This document shows, in pieces, positions 1 to 10,573 of a DNA stretch of 64,000 bases. How positions within the stretch are numbered: the first letter of the stretch is position 1; each line of letters begins with the position of its first letter. The notes beneath the pieces are model-generated. The model ran no database searches and had not been told where the DNA came from. It saw only the letters and a program-made list of their open reading frames with translations. The translations under genes and the position numbers were made by a program. The DNA comes from Dryocosmus kuriphilus (taxonomy: Eukaryota > Arthropoda > Insecta > Hymenoptera > Cynipidae), in contig CM076195.1 of NCBI GenBank assembly GCA_038277395.1, positions 23,088,327-23,152,326 of the forward strand, written 5' to 3'.

Positions 1-560
1 GTGGTCGGTTTTTTAAAAGAGAATAGGGTGCCATTGGATGACTGTCGGGGACAATCTTACGTTAACGCTAAAAACATGTCTGGTGAATATTCAGGGCTTC
101 AAGCTAGAATAAAAAAGGAAAACGAAAATGCTAATTTTGTTCCATGTGCCGGTTATACATTGAACCTAGTAGGATCTTCATCGGTCGAGAGTAATCTGCT
201 AGTAAAAATATTTTTTGGCATTTTGCAGCATTTATACGTTTTCTTATCTGCCTCGTCTTATAGGTGGGAAAAATTATTAGATGCTTTAGAAGCAGCCTTA
301 AAAGTTTTGAAATCACGGTCTGAAACGCGATGGTCAGCTCATATTGACGCTGAGAAAATTACAAGAGTGAGAACACGTAGTGTAAAATTACAACGGTTTG
401 AAGGATCCAGCAGCCACACAACTTTTACAGAAATGGATAGTCTTAGAATAGAAACATTCTATCGAATTATTGACAGTTTAACTGTAAATTTGGAACAAAG
501 AAAAGAAGCTTATGGCGAGATAGATAAAAATTTCAGTTTTCTTAGAAATTTACAAGTCGC
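1..560 (+). pseudogene. hAT-superfamily (ZMYM1/DUF4371-like) transposase fragment
   Basis: An open frame runs from the window edge to about 576 and resembles the DUF4371/hAT region of ZMYM1-like proteins. It has the CRGQSYVNAKNMSG block (residues 15-28), an FVPC-GYTLNLVG block where the family usually has a histidine, an RWEKL block and an ETRWSAH block near residue 108. Proteins of this family are hAT transposases or domesticated derivatives that act on DNA in the nucleus. The N-terminal zinc-finger part lies outside the window. The C-terminal dimerisation domain is missing because the frame meets the 3' side of a minus-strand retrotransposon at about 560. The last residues before the stop may be LINE-derived. 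I read it as a truncated, inactive copy. Confidence 0.75.
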
Positions 561-3480
561 TGAAAAACTGCAGTAAGATGTTGAGAGAGTCTTGCAGCTT
601 GGACTCTGAGCCAGCATAAACCTTAAGGTCATCCATATAAAGGAGGTGAGTGAGCTGAGATACTTGTAGGGTGTGGAAAGGCAGGCAATTGGTCGATAGT
701 CTTTAGGACTATTAGGATATGGTTTTTTTGGTATCATATACGTGACTCCCTCTGTCATGAAGGAAGGCATAAGTTCCGGATTATCTAGAATGGCCTGAAG
801 AGCGCCTGCAAGGGCGGGGTGCAAAGCCACCAGATACTTGTACCAGAAACTGTGCACCCCGTCCGGACCAGCCGCCTTCCAGTTCTTTGCCCTCTTTAGG
901 ATGCGAGTTACCTCAGAAGCTGTGATAGATAGATCATCCATCGCAGGCAGTTCTGAAACTTTGTCCTTTTCGAGGTCAAGCCACGGCGTGTCCAGATCAC
1001 TTAATACATGATTACCCCAGATACCTGACCAATATCCAGCCATCTCCTCAGCACTCAGGGGTTCACTGGCATTATTGATTTCCCCATCAGAAAGTTTACG
1101 GTAAAATTTCTTTTCATTCTGTAGGAAGGTCTTGTTGTCATAACCTCTCACGGTAAACCGCTTGAAGCATCCTAGACGCGCTGACAGGACCATGAGCCTT
1201 TGTCTAAAGTAGTCAATTACTTCGTCCAGATCTTTAGATATTATTGGATTGATGTTAAGTGGACGAAGGATTTCCTCCACGTGGCAAGTCAGCTTCTGTG
1301 CCCGATTGCCCTTTCGAAATTGGTACAACCGAGCAAGTTTAGCTCTTATTTTTCTGACTTCGTTTTGAAGCCTAAACTTCCACGGAGGATCTGACTTACT
1401 CCTGGGGAAGTCCTCTAGGCTTGATTTTGATGCTCACCCAGATAGCACAAGAGTTTGCGGCAAGCTTGCCTAAACCTTGCGATGCAAGGTTCGGAAGCTT
1501 GCATCGCAAGATTCAGGCAAGCTTTCAGAAAATAAGAAAATGTCCGCCATGCGGTAACCTTGCGAGGCAAACTTGAAGAAAACTTGCCATGTCAATTTTA
1601 AACTTCTTTCGTTGCGCAGTATTTTTCTATGTCTCCTAGGGCTGCGCAGTAATTTTTTCTGCTTTCCTCAAATAGGCCGCATTGTGCGTGTATAAAAGCG
1701 TGCCACATTTCGTATTTCAAAAAAATGAAACTTTCTCAGGAAACTTTACGCAAATTTCCCTCAAACTTACGATGCAAGCTTCCCACAAACTTACGATATG
1801 CAAGTTTTCTTCAAGTGTGCCTCGCAAGGTTGCCGCATGGCAGACATTTTCTTATTTGCTGAAAGCTTGCCTGAACCTTGCGATGCAAGCTTCCGAACCT
1901 TGCATCACAAGGTTTAGGTAAGCTTGCCGCAAACTCTTGTGCTATCTGGGCAACGTCCTGGTAAACGCGACGGCAGCGCAATATGCAATAGTCTGCAACT
2001 GCTGTAAGCTCATGTCTTGACGCAGGAACAGAGGTAATATGTGATAGTTTAAGCTGCCAATTAACCGGAGAAGGTCGTTGTTAATTCTAAATTTTGGAAG
2101 AGCACCCCTTTGGGATGGTTCCTGTTCCGTAAACTCTATGATGGCATCAGTGAAGTACCCTAAAAGACGCAAGCTCTCTTCATTGAGCTCTTCAATCGGG
2201 TCCACAAGGGCCTGGTCCGCCGGATGAAGCTCTAAAGACTGACGACTATGTGACAGTCTTCATTCTACATCCCTCGGGTCAAGCTCCTGGCCATCTGTGG
2301 CGTCTTGTATTTCAGGCAGAATCTCCCGCTCGACCGCCTCCATGGGGCTCATTACGGGGAGCGCAAGTTTTTGTTGCACTCGCCTCTTGATGTTTTCAAT
2401 TTCGACCACGGAAAGGAGCTTACGGCGCTCAATTGAGCGGAATTGGTCAGCTAGATGTTGGGAGGTCACCCTTGAAGCCAAATCCGGATGAAGGCCTATG
2501 AAGAGACGATGTTGCTCATACGTCACAACCCCCCCCGCCGAAAAAACCTTCAAAGTGACATCTGACCACATCCTTATTCATGGTTTTCCATGATATCCGC
2601 TTTCTGGTCTGTGTACCCACCTGTTGCTGTTCGAGTACGGTTTCAACCTCAGATCTTCTTCGGCTGATAGTTCTTCTGTGCAGGAGATTCTCCTAAATTA
2701 TCAAAAGTGTTCTCCGACTAAGGTCATCTCCTGTTACTGTCGGTAATTCCGTAAATCTCGCCACATATTTTTGGCGAAAGGCTATCCCGACCTGTGAAGC
2801 AGTGGTCGCACCTAACTCATTTTCAAATTTGCAGCGCATCAAGTACTCATCATGCTGAGGTTGAAAGTTGATGCGCTGCTGCGACATTCCTGCTGAAGTG
2901 GTCGGACGTTCAGTATCGTTCGAAACATCATCAGCAGTTGTGCCTGGTGACATGGCACCTGTCGCCTTTTGCCGATGTTCTGGCTGGACAGAATTTTCTT
3001 CGGGTGACATGGACCGAGTTGCCTGTCCATCACGCAACTCGCCGTTGTCATCCCGAATATTTACATCCCCATCGGTGTTATTAGGGGGGGGCCCGACGAT
3101 CTTCGTGTAACGACCACCGCTTGATAAAGTTCTTAAAATTTTTCATGTAAGTTTTTATTAGCTAGGGAAAGGGAAGTCCGCCTCCGCAGATCCCCGCATG
3201 CGAGGGTAAGGTCTAAATACTCTAGGAGGCGACCCTGTATCCTAGAGACACCGTTTATGACACCACATCCCTGGTGCCATGCAGCCTTAAGCAGGGTAGT
3301 TCACATCCATGACTTGGGGGTTATTCCTTCGGGACCATCCCTGGACCATTGTCCGCGACTGCTTATTTAACTTTGTAGCCATATTCAGTAGAATTCCTTG
3401 GTATAGGACTTCTCTATCCGCAACTTGAGGACGCGCCCGGTGGCCTGGTCAAAGGCCCCATCCGAAAAAAATCCGGACGC
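560..3480 (-). pseudogene. Non-LTR retrotransposon (R2-like reverse transcriptase), interrupted and internally deleted
   Basis: Several minus-strand open stretches read in order as one LINE polyprotein: 3037-2693 and 2571-2260 (N-terminal part, unrecognised), 2205-1951, then after a MITE 1436-700. The last stretch contains the finger motifs NWKAAGPDGVHSFWYKYL and PKDYRPIACLSTPYK. The palm box LLYMDDLKVYAGS is found almost directly after them, in another frame near 620-660. About 100 codons normally found between these blocks are therefore missing. Downstream the element stops at the hAT fragment, so the endonuclease end is absent. GC-rich sequence upstream to about 3480, next to a TTA-rich repeat, may be the 5' UTR. 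The clade is not certain; motif wording is closest to R2/R4-type elements. The copy is dead. Confidence 0.75.
1437..1950. mobile_element. CCCAGATAGC palindromic MITE inserted in the LINE
   Basis: This is a 514-bp non-coding element with terminal inverted repeats of about 150 bp that are nearly identical between arms. It begins CCCAGATAGCACAAG and ends with the complement, and is flanked by the dinucleotide CA on both sides. It splits the reading frame of the surrounding LINE (codons before 1436 and after 1951), so it is younger than that LINE. The inner arms are rich in AAGCTTGC and CTTGCGA words. It has no coding capacity and must be mobilised in trans by an unknown transposase. Confidence 0.85.
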
Positions 3481-3489
3481 CGGGTTATT

Positions 3490-3518
3490 ATTTTATTTAT
3501 TATTATTATTATTATTAT
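3490..3518. repeat. (TTA)n microsatellite
   Basis: A short run of TTA/TTTA repeats at the upstream edge of the minus-strand LINE. It may mark the 5' insertion junction. Confidence 0.6.
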
Positions 3519-3519
3519 G

Positions 3520-4260
3520 AAGAATTAAATTAGCACAAAAGAACTTGACATATATGCATGTAGATATCTCAGCACTTATTGGATCGAAAAATTTCAAACC
3601 AAGAGCAAATTACTCTTCAATGTATATACATCACACAGGAAAACGAAATTTTTCCTACCACAGTAAAACTTTTCTTTGTACTTTTGTTGTTTATACTTTT
3701 GTATAAAGAAAGTTTTAGTTTCATCAGAAAATTTCTTCTTCCTCTTTATAGGCCTTGCTAAGCAATTTTAAATTTCAAACGCTTCAAATTAAATAATGTT
3801 AAATGAAAATATCAACAAAATTTTGGTTTCAATTTTAATTAATTCAAAGTTGTACAACTCTAAAATACAGTTCTAAAATATATTTGAAAATATATACTTT
3901 TTTTGTTAATTAAAAAACGATTTCTTTTTCTTTATGTTAACTCTAAAACCGGCTTTATCGTTCCTCATCCATTTTTAATTCAGTTGTATAAGTTTATATA
4001 GTACCTCTTATAGGTATATATTTTTCATTTGAAATTTCATAGCTAATTCATTTTCCATGTATACAATACTTTATTTAAAAATGTTGCCAAAAATGTTCTT
4101 TTTCGTAAAAGTCAGGCTGACCTTTGGACCAGCAAAGAGGGTAAACGGGAATATAACTGGGACTTTTTTGAGACCAGAAAAATAAAAGCGAAATGACCGT
4201 GAATTTATTTCTTGATCAAGGACTTTTTTAATTTTTAGTAAATGGTATATTGTTTGTACT
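3520..4260. other. AT-rich intergenic DNA, nothing recognised
   Basis: No coding similarity, paired terminal repeats or RNA gene was seen. The short open frames here have no recognisable motif. Confidence 0.5.
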
Positions 4261-4261
4261 G

Positions 4262-4386
4262 GTGGGAAAAGTATCGCTTGTACGGTGAGATAGCTAGTTT
4301 GAATACGAGACGGTAGGGGACGAGCGCGCAGCTACCGTCTTGTGTTCAAGCGTCGATCTCAACCTTGAAGCGATACTTTTTTCCAC
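4262..4386. repeat. Imperfect palindrome / hairpin
   Basis: GTGGGAAAAGTATCGCTT at the left pairs with AAGCGATACTTTTTTCCAC at the right. Inside, GACGGTAG pairs with CTACCGTC around a GC-rich loop. The result is a hairpin of about 125 bp. It could be a small foldback element or a hairpin RNA precursor; the sequence alone does not decide. Confidence 0.45.
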
Positions 4387-4389
4387 GCG

Positions 4390-5560
4390 TAGAACACAAT
4401 ATTTTTTATCCCAAGGCCATGATTTTGGCACTTTGAGCAAAAAAAAAGGAACACACAAAAAAAAAGAAAAGCGTATACGCATTGCCATACAGCCTAGCGG
4501 ATAGTATGCTCTTTCCCGTCACTTTTCTCAACTAGCGGAGAAAAAAGACGTCAGACAAAGATATTATTACCATAGATGCGGTAAGAGATTAGTTGGGTGC
4601 TGCTAAAGTTAGACGTCGCTGTAGTCAAAAAGCAGCAGTTCCCCTCCAAGCCCTTCACCCCGTAAACATATCCATAAGCAATTAGCGCGGTTTCAAATAT
4701 AATATTTCAAATTGATATTTTGCTGAAAATTAAAAATTTGTTATGAGTATTTCGTATTACATTATGATGTTATTTTGTTAATGTATAGTTTATTATGAAT
4801 ATGTGCCGAAGAATAAAATATTGTTTCAATAAAACATTTTTTTTTTTTAATGAAAAGTAAATATAATTGTCAAACCTTTTTACGTATAATATATATAAAA
4901 TTGTTAATTCACTTAAAAATTATTTAATAATATTTATATAATAAGTGTAAGATACATAATATTATTAACTGTTGCATTTTATGTTTTATATATAATTACG
5001 TTTGCACGTAGGCCACCGTCTCTTGTAGCTTTATTAATTAATTTTGTTTTAAATTTAAAATTGTTAAGTTAAAAATTGAGACTACTACGGGAGTTTGCGG
5101 CATAACAAATTTCATACCGACTTCTAAGTCATAGTATTTTTTATTTTTTCAATACCTGTTCTATAAAATGAAAATAGATGAAAGCAGGTAATTGTAGGTT
5201 TTTTCTAATTTTCTAATTGTAAATATTTAGAACTTTTTTCCTTGATAATGCAAAAAATAAAATGCGTTTGAGCAAAGATATTTTGAGTCTGAAAGCAAAG
5301 TCGATGAGCTATAATTACTTAGAAATTATTATTTTTTGCCCAGAATCCTTATAAATCTTAATCTTATTATTATAAAATCCTTATTAATATTGAAATTACT
5401 TTTAACTTATAAATACGAAATATTTACTGCTAAGCCTACATCTCTATAAAGAGAAAATACTTAATTGACGAAAAAATGAGAAAAAACGAATAACCCGCTC
5501 TCGCAAAACAAAACAATCGCGTTATTCTGCATTGTCAACGACAGCAGATATATAATGCAG
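4390..5560. other. AT-rich DNA, nothing recognised
   Basis: Long A/T tracts with no open frame of interest. The sequence just before 5575 becomes a plausible promoter for the THAP exon described next. Confidence 0.5.
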
Positions 5561-5574
5561 TAGTTATGCAATGG

Positions 5575-5584
5575 TTATAAAAAG
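5575..5584 (+). promoter_or_regulatory. TATA-box-like element upstream of THAP exon
   Basis: The sequence TTATAAAAAGG lies about 55 bp before the first ATG of the THAP exon. That spacing fits a TATA box followed by a short leader. This is inference from position and consensus only. Confidence 0.35.
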
Positions 5585-5634
5585 GCAAAAATAAGTCATT
5601 ATAGCCATTTTTTAAGTGCAAAGCGTGAGTAAAA

Positions 5635-5767
5635 ATGTCAAAAGTGTCATCAGTGAATCGTTGTGCATACAAGGGATGTACGAAAATAAGAACTGATGAT
5701 GGCGTGATCCTCTTCTGGTTTCCAAAGAAAAGTGACGCAAGATTTGAGGAGTGGTGCGATCATGCCG
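5635..5767 (+). CDS. THAP-domain first exon (partial gene)
   Basis: An ATG at 5635 opens 44 codons ending at a clear splice donor (G|GTAAGT at 5768). The peptide has the N-terminal half of a THAP zinc finger: CAYKGC (C-x3-C), a hydrophobic FWFPKK block matching the family's HxFP motif, and an EEWCDHAG stretch containing the conserved tryptophan. THAP domains bind DNA and form the N-terminus of P-type and some other transposases and of many insect nuclear proteins. The second half of the finger (C-x2-H) should be on the next exon, which I do not find before a family H repeat begins at about 5950. The gene is probably truncated. The protein differs from the THAP exon of the P element at 33.7 kb. 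Confidence 0.65.
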
Positions 5768-5950
5768 GTAAGTTCTTTTACATTATTATTATTTTTGCTA
5801 AATTCTAAGTATTACAGACCTATATTTTTTCATTAAGTGTGATTTATATATGCCTTTTCGAATGTACATATGTGAAATTATTATTATTATTATTATAAAT
5901 TAAATATTATTATAAATTATTATTATTATTATGTGAAATTACATATTGAA

Positions 5951-6478
5951 ATTGAGCGCTTCGCGCTCGATAATTACATTTTTTTTAAAACACATTGCAG
6001 ATTGGTAAAGTTTTTTAGTGATTTTCCAAATTTTCACAATAGAGAATTTCGATTCTTAAAAGTAAAACGATGAGTCTTATAAATAAATTTTGTAGCTCTT
6101 TCCAACGTGAACAATTCTGCTTGTTAATATTTTCCAATATCTTGCATAGTTTTGCTGAAAAGTGATTTTCTTTATATACGCATCTGCTCAAAAAAAATGC
6201 TATAAAGCAAATTTGTAGCCCTTTTTGAGGCGAACAACTTTGTTTATTATCATTTTTCCGTACCTTGCATAGTTTGGCGGAAAATTTGAAATGTTTGATT
6301 TTTAATAACGTTTCATCGATTAAAACAAAAACCGTGCATTTTATCAAAAAATGGTTAAAACAAAATTTGTAGATCTTTTTAAACTGAATAACTTTGTTTT
6401 CTACAATTTTTTTGTATCTTGAATAGTTTGGCAGAAAACCAAAGTTCTTTAATTTTAATAGCGTCCCTAGCGGAAAGC
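5951..6478 (+). repeat. Family H repeat, copy a (partial)
   Basis: Starts at a short palindrome (GAGCGCTTCGCGCTC), continues through the conserved leader with AAACGATGAGTCTTATAAATAA, and enters the degenerate tandem unit of about 150 bp (ACCGTGCATTTTATC...AAATTTGTAGATC). It lacks the microsatellite and the terminal GATGAGAATG. Open frames across it are by-products of the repeat. Confidence 0.75.
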
Positions 6479-7216
6479 CGGAACGCAATGGTTACGCTGC
6501 AGCGTAACCCTTGCGTAATCCTAAAGTAACCTTTGCGTAATATAGCAACTTAATTAATAAAAGGAACAAAATATATATTTAAATTGTTGTAAGTATGATT
6601 GTACGTTAAATTTTACGTTAGAAAATGACGATGTAAGCGGAAAAGTTTGATTTTTCAGCGGTAGAAGTTAAAAAAACATGCAAAAGGCGCCTGCAAATGC
6701 ATTTCTCAGTACTCAGTAGCATTTTGCGCGGTAAGTTTAAAAATGAAATTAAGCAATTGTGAAATAAAAGAAAAATTACAGATTTTGAGCCGAATGTATG
6801 AAATAATGAAATTAACACAATAACAGTTGCGTACGTATTAAAGTTGCACTAAAATTTCAAAGTGTTCGTTGGAAACTGGAAAGTCATTGAATTCGATTTT
6901 TCACATTTTAAAGGAAGCAACATTACCGACTGCGGTAACACGTAAGAAAAATTTTTCATTATAAAATTAATAAAGTTGTTACTCTAGTCTTATTATAAAA
7001 GGTTATTATTATTAATTTTTGACAGAAAAAATACATAATCGATTCAAAAATACCTAATTTGGGAGGAAAAAAATAAATGTAATTATTGTCAAGTTCAAGA
7101 AAAGTTTTATTGTATGTACAATTGCACATTATTACAAAACCTTAAGAAATAATTCTTCAATTTTTACAAGAGAACATACCGTATAAATGACTATTAAATA
7201 AAGTGATATAACCAAA

Positions 7217-7390
7217 AATTCTTCGATTTTACAAAAACTTCAGAGTTTTACAAAAAAACGTTGGTTCCTAAATGATTACATTGCTAATAAATTCACTAAA
7301 AGAATAATTTGTCGATTTTACAAACATTTTCGATCTTTGCATAGGACGCCCAAAATGTACGCTTAAATTCCTATTTAATAAATTAAGCGG
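7217..7390 (+). repeat. Direct repeat, unit 1
   Basis: About 175 bp (TTCGATTTTACAAAAACTTC...AAATTCCTAT) is repeated in the same orientation at 7985-8165 with moderate divergence. Confidence 0.6.
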
Positions 7391-7984
7391 AACATGTGAC
7401 TACTTTACAAAAATTTAATTTACTCATCATTTACAGAGTGCACAGTAATTGAACTAATAATTTTCTGACTTTACAAAAATTTTGGAATTTCACAAACTAT
7501 AAGATTATAAATGAATTTCAAATTGTGAATGATATACTTCGGATAATAATATACTTTGGACCATAATATACTGTACAGATGATCAAATTATCGATTTGTA
7601 AGCCCCTGTACTTTATTTCCAAACTAAAAAATGTTTTTTTGGAGAAATTATTTAGAACATGTATGATGGTCCATGAAAATTTCTTTTTTGAAAATATTGA
7701 AGAAAATTATTGTGTCAGTAAACCAGAAATTCACTTTTTTTAAAAAATATTTGAATAAAATAAATGTTCGGATACCATCTTCAGTATGTTCTGAACGATT
7801 TCCCAAAGCTTCAGCGACAAATATTTAGTATTATTTTCTACACTTATACTTTTGTAATTTACTTTCTTGAAATTAAAACTTTTCACACCACAAAATGTTC
7901 GGATATTACTTTTACGAGATAGTCGACCTTTGACTTTTGAGAACATAGCCGCAGGGAATTTGTAGGCCTCGGTAGTCTCAAATT

Positions 7985-8165
7985 TTCCGATTTTACAAAA
8001 ACTTCTGAATTTTACAAAAAAAAAAAAAACGTTGATTCCTAAATGATTACATTGCTAATAAATAAAATAAAAGAATAATTTTTCGATGTTACAAACATTT
8101 TTGATCTTTGTATAGCACACCCACAAATTACGTTTAAATTCCTATCTAGTAAATGAAACGGAACG
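7985..8165 (+). repeat. Direct repeat, unit 2
   Basis: Second copy of the unit at 7217-7390, about 770 bp downstream. Shared stretches include CCTAAATGATTACATTGC. Confidence 0.6.
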
Positions 8166-8549
8166 ATTATTATAGTTGTAATTACTCTCATTACACTTGC
8201 AATTTTCGACCTCGCGTATGACTTCATATGACTTTCCAGACTTTTCGACCGACCATTTTCGACAATTTTCGACAATACCGGAACAGACCGGAACAATGTC
8301 TATCGACGATGTACAAGCTTCGCGTATTTCAAGAAGTGGCGCTACCATCCAGTCGAAATTATTCAAATTACCGATTCACTTTACCGACGGGCCGCTGCTG
8401 CTAGAGAAGAGAGTCGCTTATTGAAGTCGCCTTTATATTGCATATATTTATCACATTATATTTTTTTAACTTCTACCGCCGAAAAATAAGCTTTTTCCAC
8501 TTACATCGTCATTTTCTAACGTAAAATTTAACGTAGAATCATAATTACA

Positions 8550-9857
8550 AAAATCTGCCCGCTGCGCGGGCACATTCTCATCGCGCGCTGCGCGCGCCGC
8601 GCTTCGCGCGAAGTATGAGCGCGCCTAGGGCGCGCGTCTTTTGGCACAAGCGCTTCGCGCTCGACATTTGACTCGCGCTTCGCGCTCGATAAGTTATTTA
8701 CGGTACTCACGCTTCGCACTCGATAGATTATTCACCTCGCACTACGCGCTCGGTGTTTATGGATCGTAGAAACCTTTAAATTAAAAATTACAAAAGAAAT
8801 TATTTTACTTAAGGCTCTATCGCCCTTAAGGCATACATTCTCATCATGACACTCGCGCTTCGCGCTCGATAATTACATTTTTTTAAAACACATTATAGAT
8901 TGGTAAAGTTTTTTAGTGATATTCCAAATTTCGCAATAGAGGATTTCGATTCTTAAAAGTAAAACGATGAGTCTTATAAATAACTTTTGTGGCTCTTTTC
9001 AAGGTGAACAATTCTGCTTGTTAATATTTTCTCATATCTTGCATAGTTTTGCTGAAAAGTGGTTTTCTTTATATCTCATAACATATTTCACGAATAACTC
9101 AAAAAATACGCGTCTGCTCAAAAAAATGATAGAGAGCAAATTTGTAGATCTTTTTGAGGTGAAAAACTTTCTTTATTATCATTTTTCCGTGTCTTCCATA
9201 GTTTGGCGAGAAATTTGAAATCTTTAATTTTTAATAACGTCTTATCGATTAAAACAAAAACCGTGCATTTTATCAAAAAATGGTTGAAACAAAATTTGTA
9301 GATCTTTCTAAGTTGAACAAATTTATTCTTTACCATTTTTTTGTATCTTGAATATTCTGGCGGGAAACCACAGTTTTTTAATTTTAATAGCGTTTCTTGA
9401 TTAAAACAAAAACCGTTCATTTTATCGAAAAACGGTTAAGACAAAATTTGTAGATTTTTTTGAGATGAACAATTTTACTTTCTAAGGTTTTTTTTTGTAT
9501 CTCTCATAGTTTAGTCGGAAAATGAATTTCTTGATTTTGTGTAAACCGTTTTTGATGGATAAAAACCATAACCGTTGGTCAAAAACCGCTGGTTAACGAA
9601 CTCGTCCTTTCTTTTCGGACCTTAAAGTAGTGTGCCAAAGCGCAATCCAATCCGATTAGTCCTTCGAAAGTTATCGTGGGAACAGACGACAACGACAACG
9701 ACAACGACAACAACAACGACGACAACGCCAACAGACAGACAGATACGGTCGTAAAAACCATTTTTTTGGATTCAGGAGGTCTTAAAACGTGGAGATTTCA
9801 TGAAATCCGCGAAAGTCAAATTTTGCATAAATCTAATACCTTCTCTGATGAGAATGT
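8550..9857 (+). repeat. Family H repeat, copy b (near full length)
   Basis: The most complete plus-strand copy. In order it has a cluster of GC-rich palindromes (8555-8760), the palindrome CTTAAGG-CTATCG-CCTTAAG, the GAGCGC hairpin, a conserved leader, about three degenerate tandem units with a period near 150 bp, a (GACAAC)n microsatellite at 9688-9735, and a terminal ...CTGATGAGAATGTAAA. The motif CATTCTCATC near the start is the inverse of GATGAGAATG at the end. No protein is encoded. The layout resembles DINE-1/HINE elements mobilised by Helentrons. Confidence 0.8.
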
Positions 9858-10573
9858 AAAAATGGTAAAGAACAAAGTTGTTCAATTTAAAAAGATCTAC
9901 AAATTTTGTTTCAACCATTTTTTGATAAAATGCACGGTTTTTGTTTTAATCGATAAAACTTTATTAAAAATTAAAGATTTCAAATTTCCCGCCAAACTAT
10001 GGAAGATACGGAAAAATAATAATAAACAAAGTTGTTCGCCTCAAAAAGATCTACAAATTTGCTCTCTATCATTTTTTTGAGCAGACGCGTATTTTTTGAG
10101 TTATTCGTGAAATATGTTATGAAATATAAAGAAAACCACTTTTCAGCAAAACTATGCAAGATATGAGAAAATATTAACAAGCAGAATTGTTCACCTTGGA
10201 AAGAGCTACAAAATTTATTTATAAGACTCATCGTTTTACTCTTAAGAATCGAAATCCTCTATTGCGAAATTTGGAATATCACTAAAAAACTTTACCAATC
10301 TATAATGTGTTTAAAAAAAATGTAATTATCGAGCGCGAAGCGTGAGTGTCATGATGAGAATGTATGTCTTAAGGGCGATAGAGCCTTAAGTAAAATAATT
10401 TCTTTTGTAATTTTTAATTTAAAGGTTTCTACGATCCATAAACACCGAGCGCGTAGCGCGAGGTGAATAATCTATCGAGTGCGAAGCGTGAGTACCGTAA
10501 ATAACTTATCGAGCGCGAAGCGCGGCGCGCGCAGCGCGCGATGAGAATGTGCCCGCGCAGCGGGCAGATTTTT
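9858..10573 (-). repeat. Family H repeat, copy c (inverted relative to copy b)
   Basis: Reverse complement of the 5' two-thirds of copy b: tandem units, leader, CTTAAG palindrome and the GC-rich palindrome cluster ending GCGGGCAGATTTTT. Together with copy b it makes an inverted repeat with arms of about 700 bp. Confidence 0.8.

Larger units (their letters stand above)
6595..8543. mobile_element. 1.95-kb element bounded by inverted repeats
   Basis: About 80 bp at 6595-6675 (ATGATTGTACGTTAAATTTTACG...) recurs as its reverse complement at 8462-8543. The interior has no recognisable gene, only AT-rich DNA and a direct repeat. The flanks are too AT-rich to call a target duplication with confidence. 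It may be a non-autonomous DNA transposon. Confidence 0.5.

Noticed and set aside
1682..1921. 79-codon plus-strand open frame
   Set aside because: Lies wholly in the MITE arms.
4484..4550. tRNA-like or SINE-like box (CCTAGCGGATAGTATGC)
   Set aside because: No cloverleaf or B box at the right distance could be found by eye.
6015..6488. 157-codon minus-strand open frame
   Set aside because: It lies across family H tandem units; the same K/F/N-rich peptide text recurs in every copy and follows the repeat, not a gene.
9676..10080. 134-codon plus-strand open frame with a Asn/Asp-rich start
   Set aside because: The start is the (GACAAC)n microsatellite and the rest is family H repeat spanning the junction of copies b and c.
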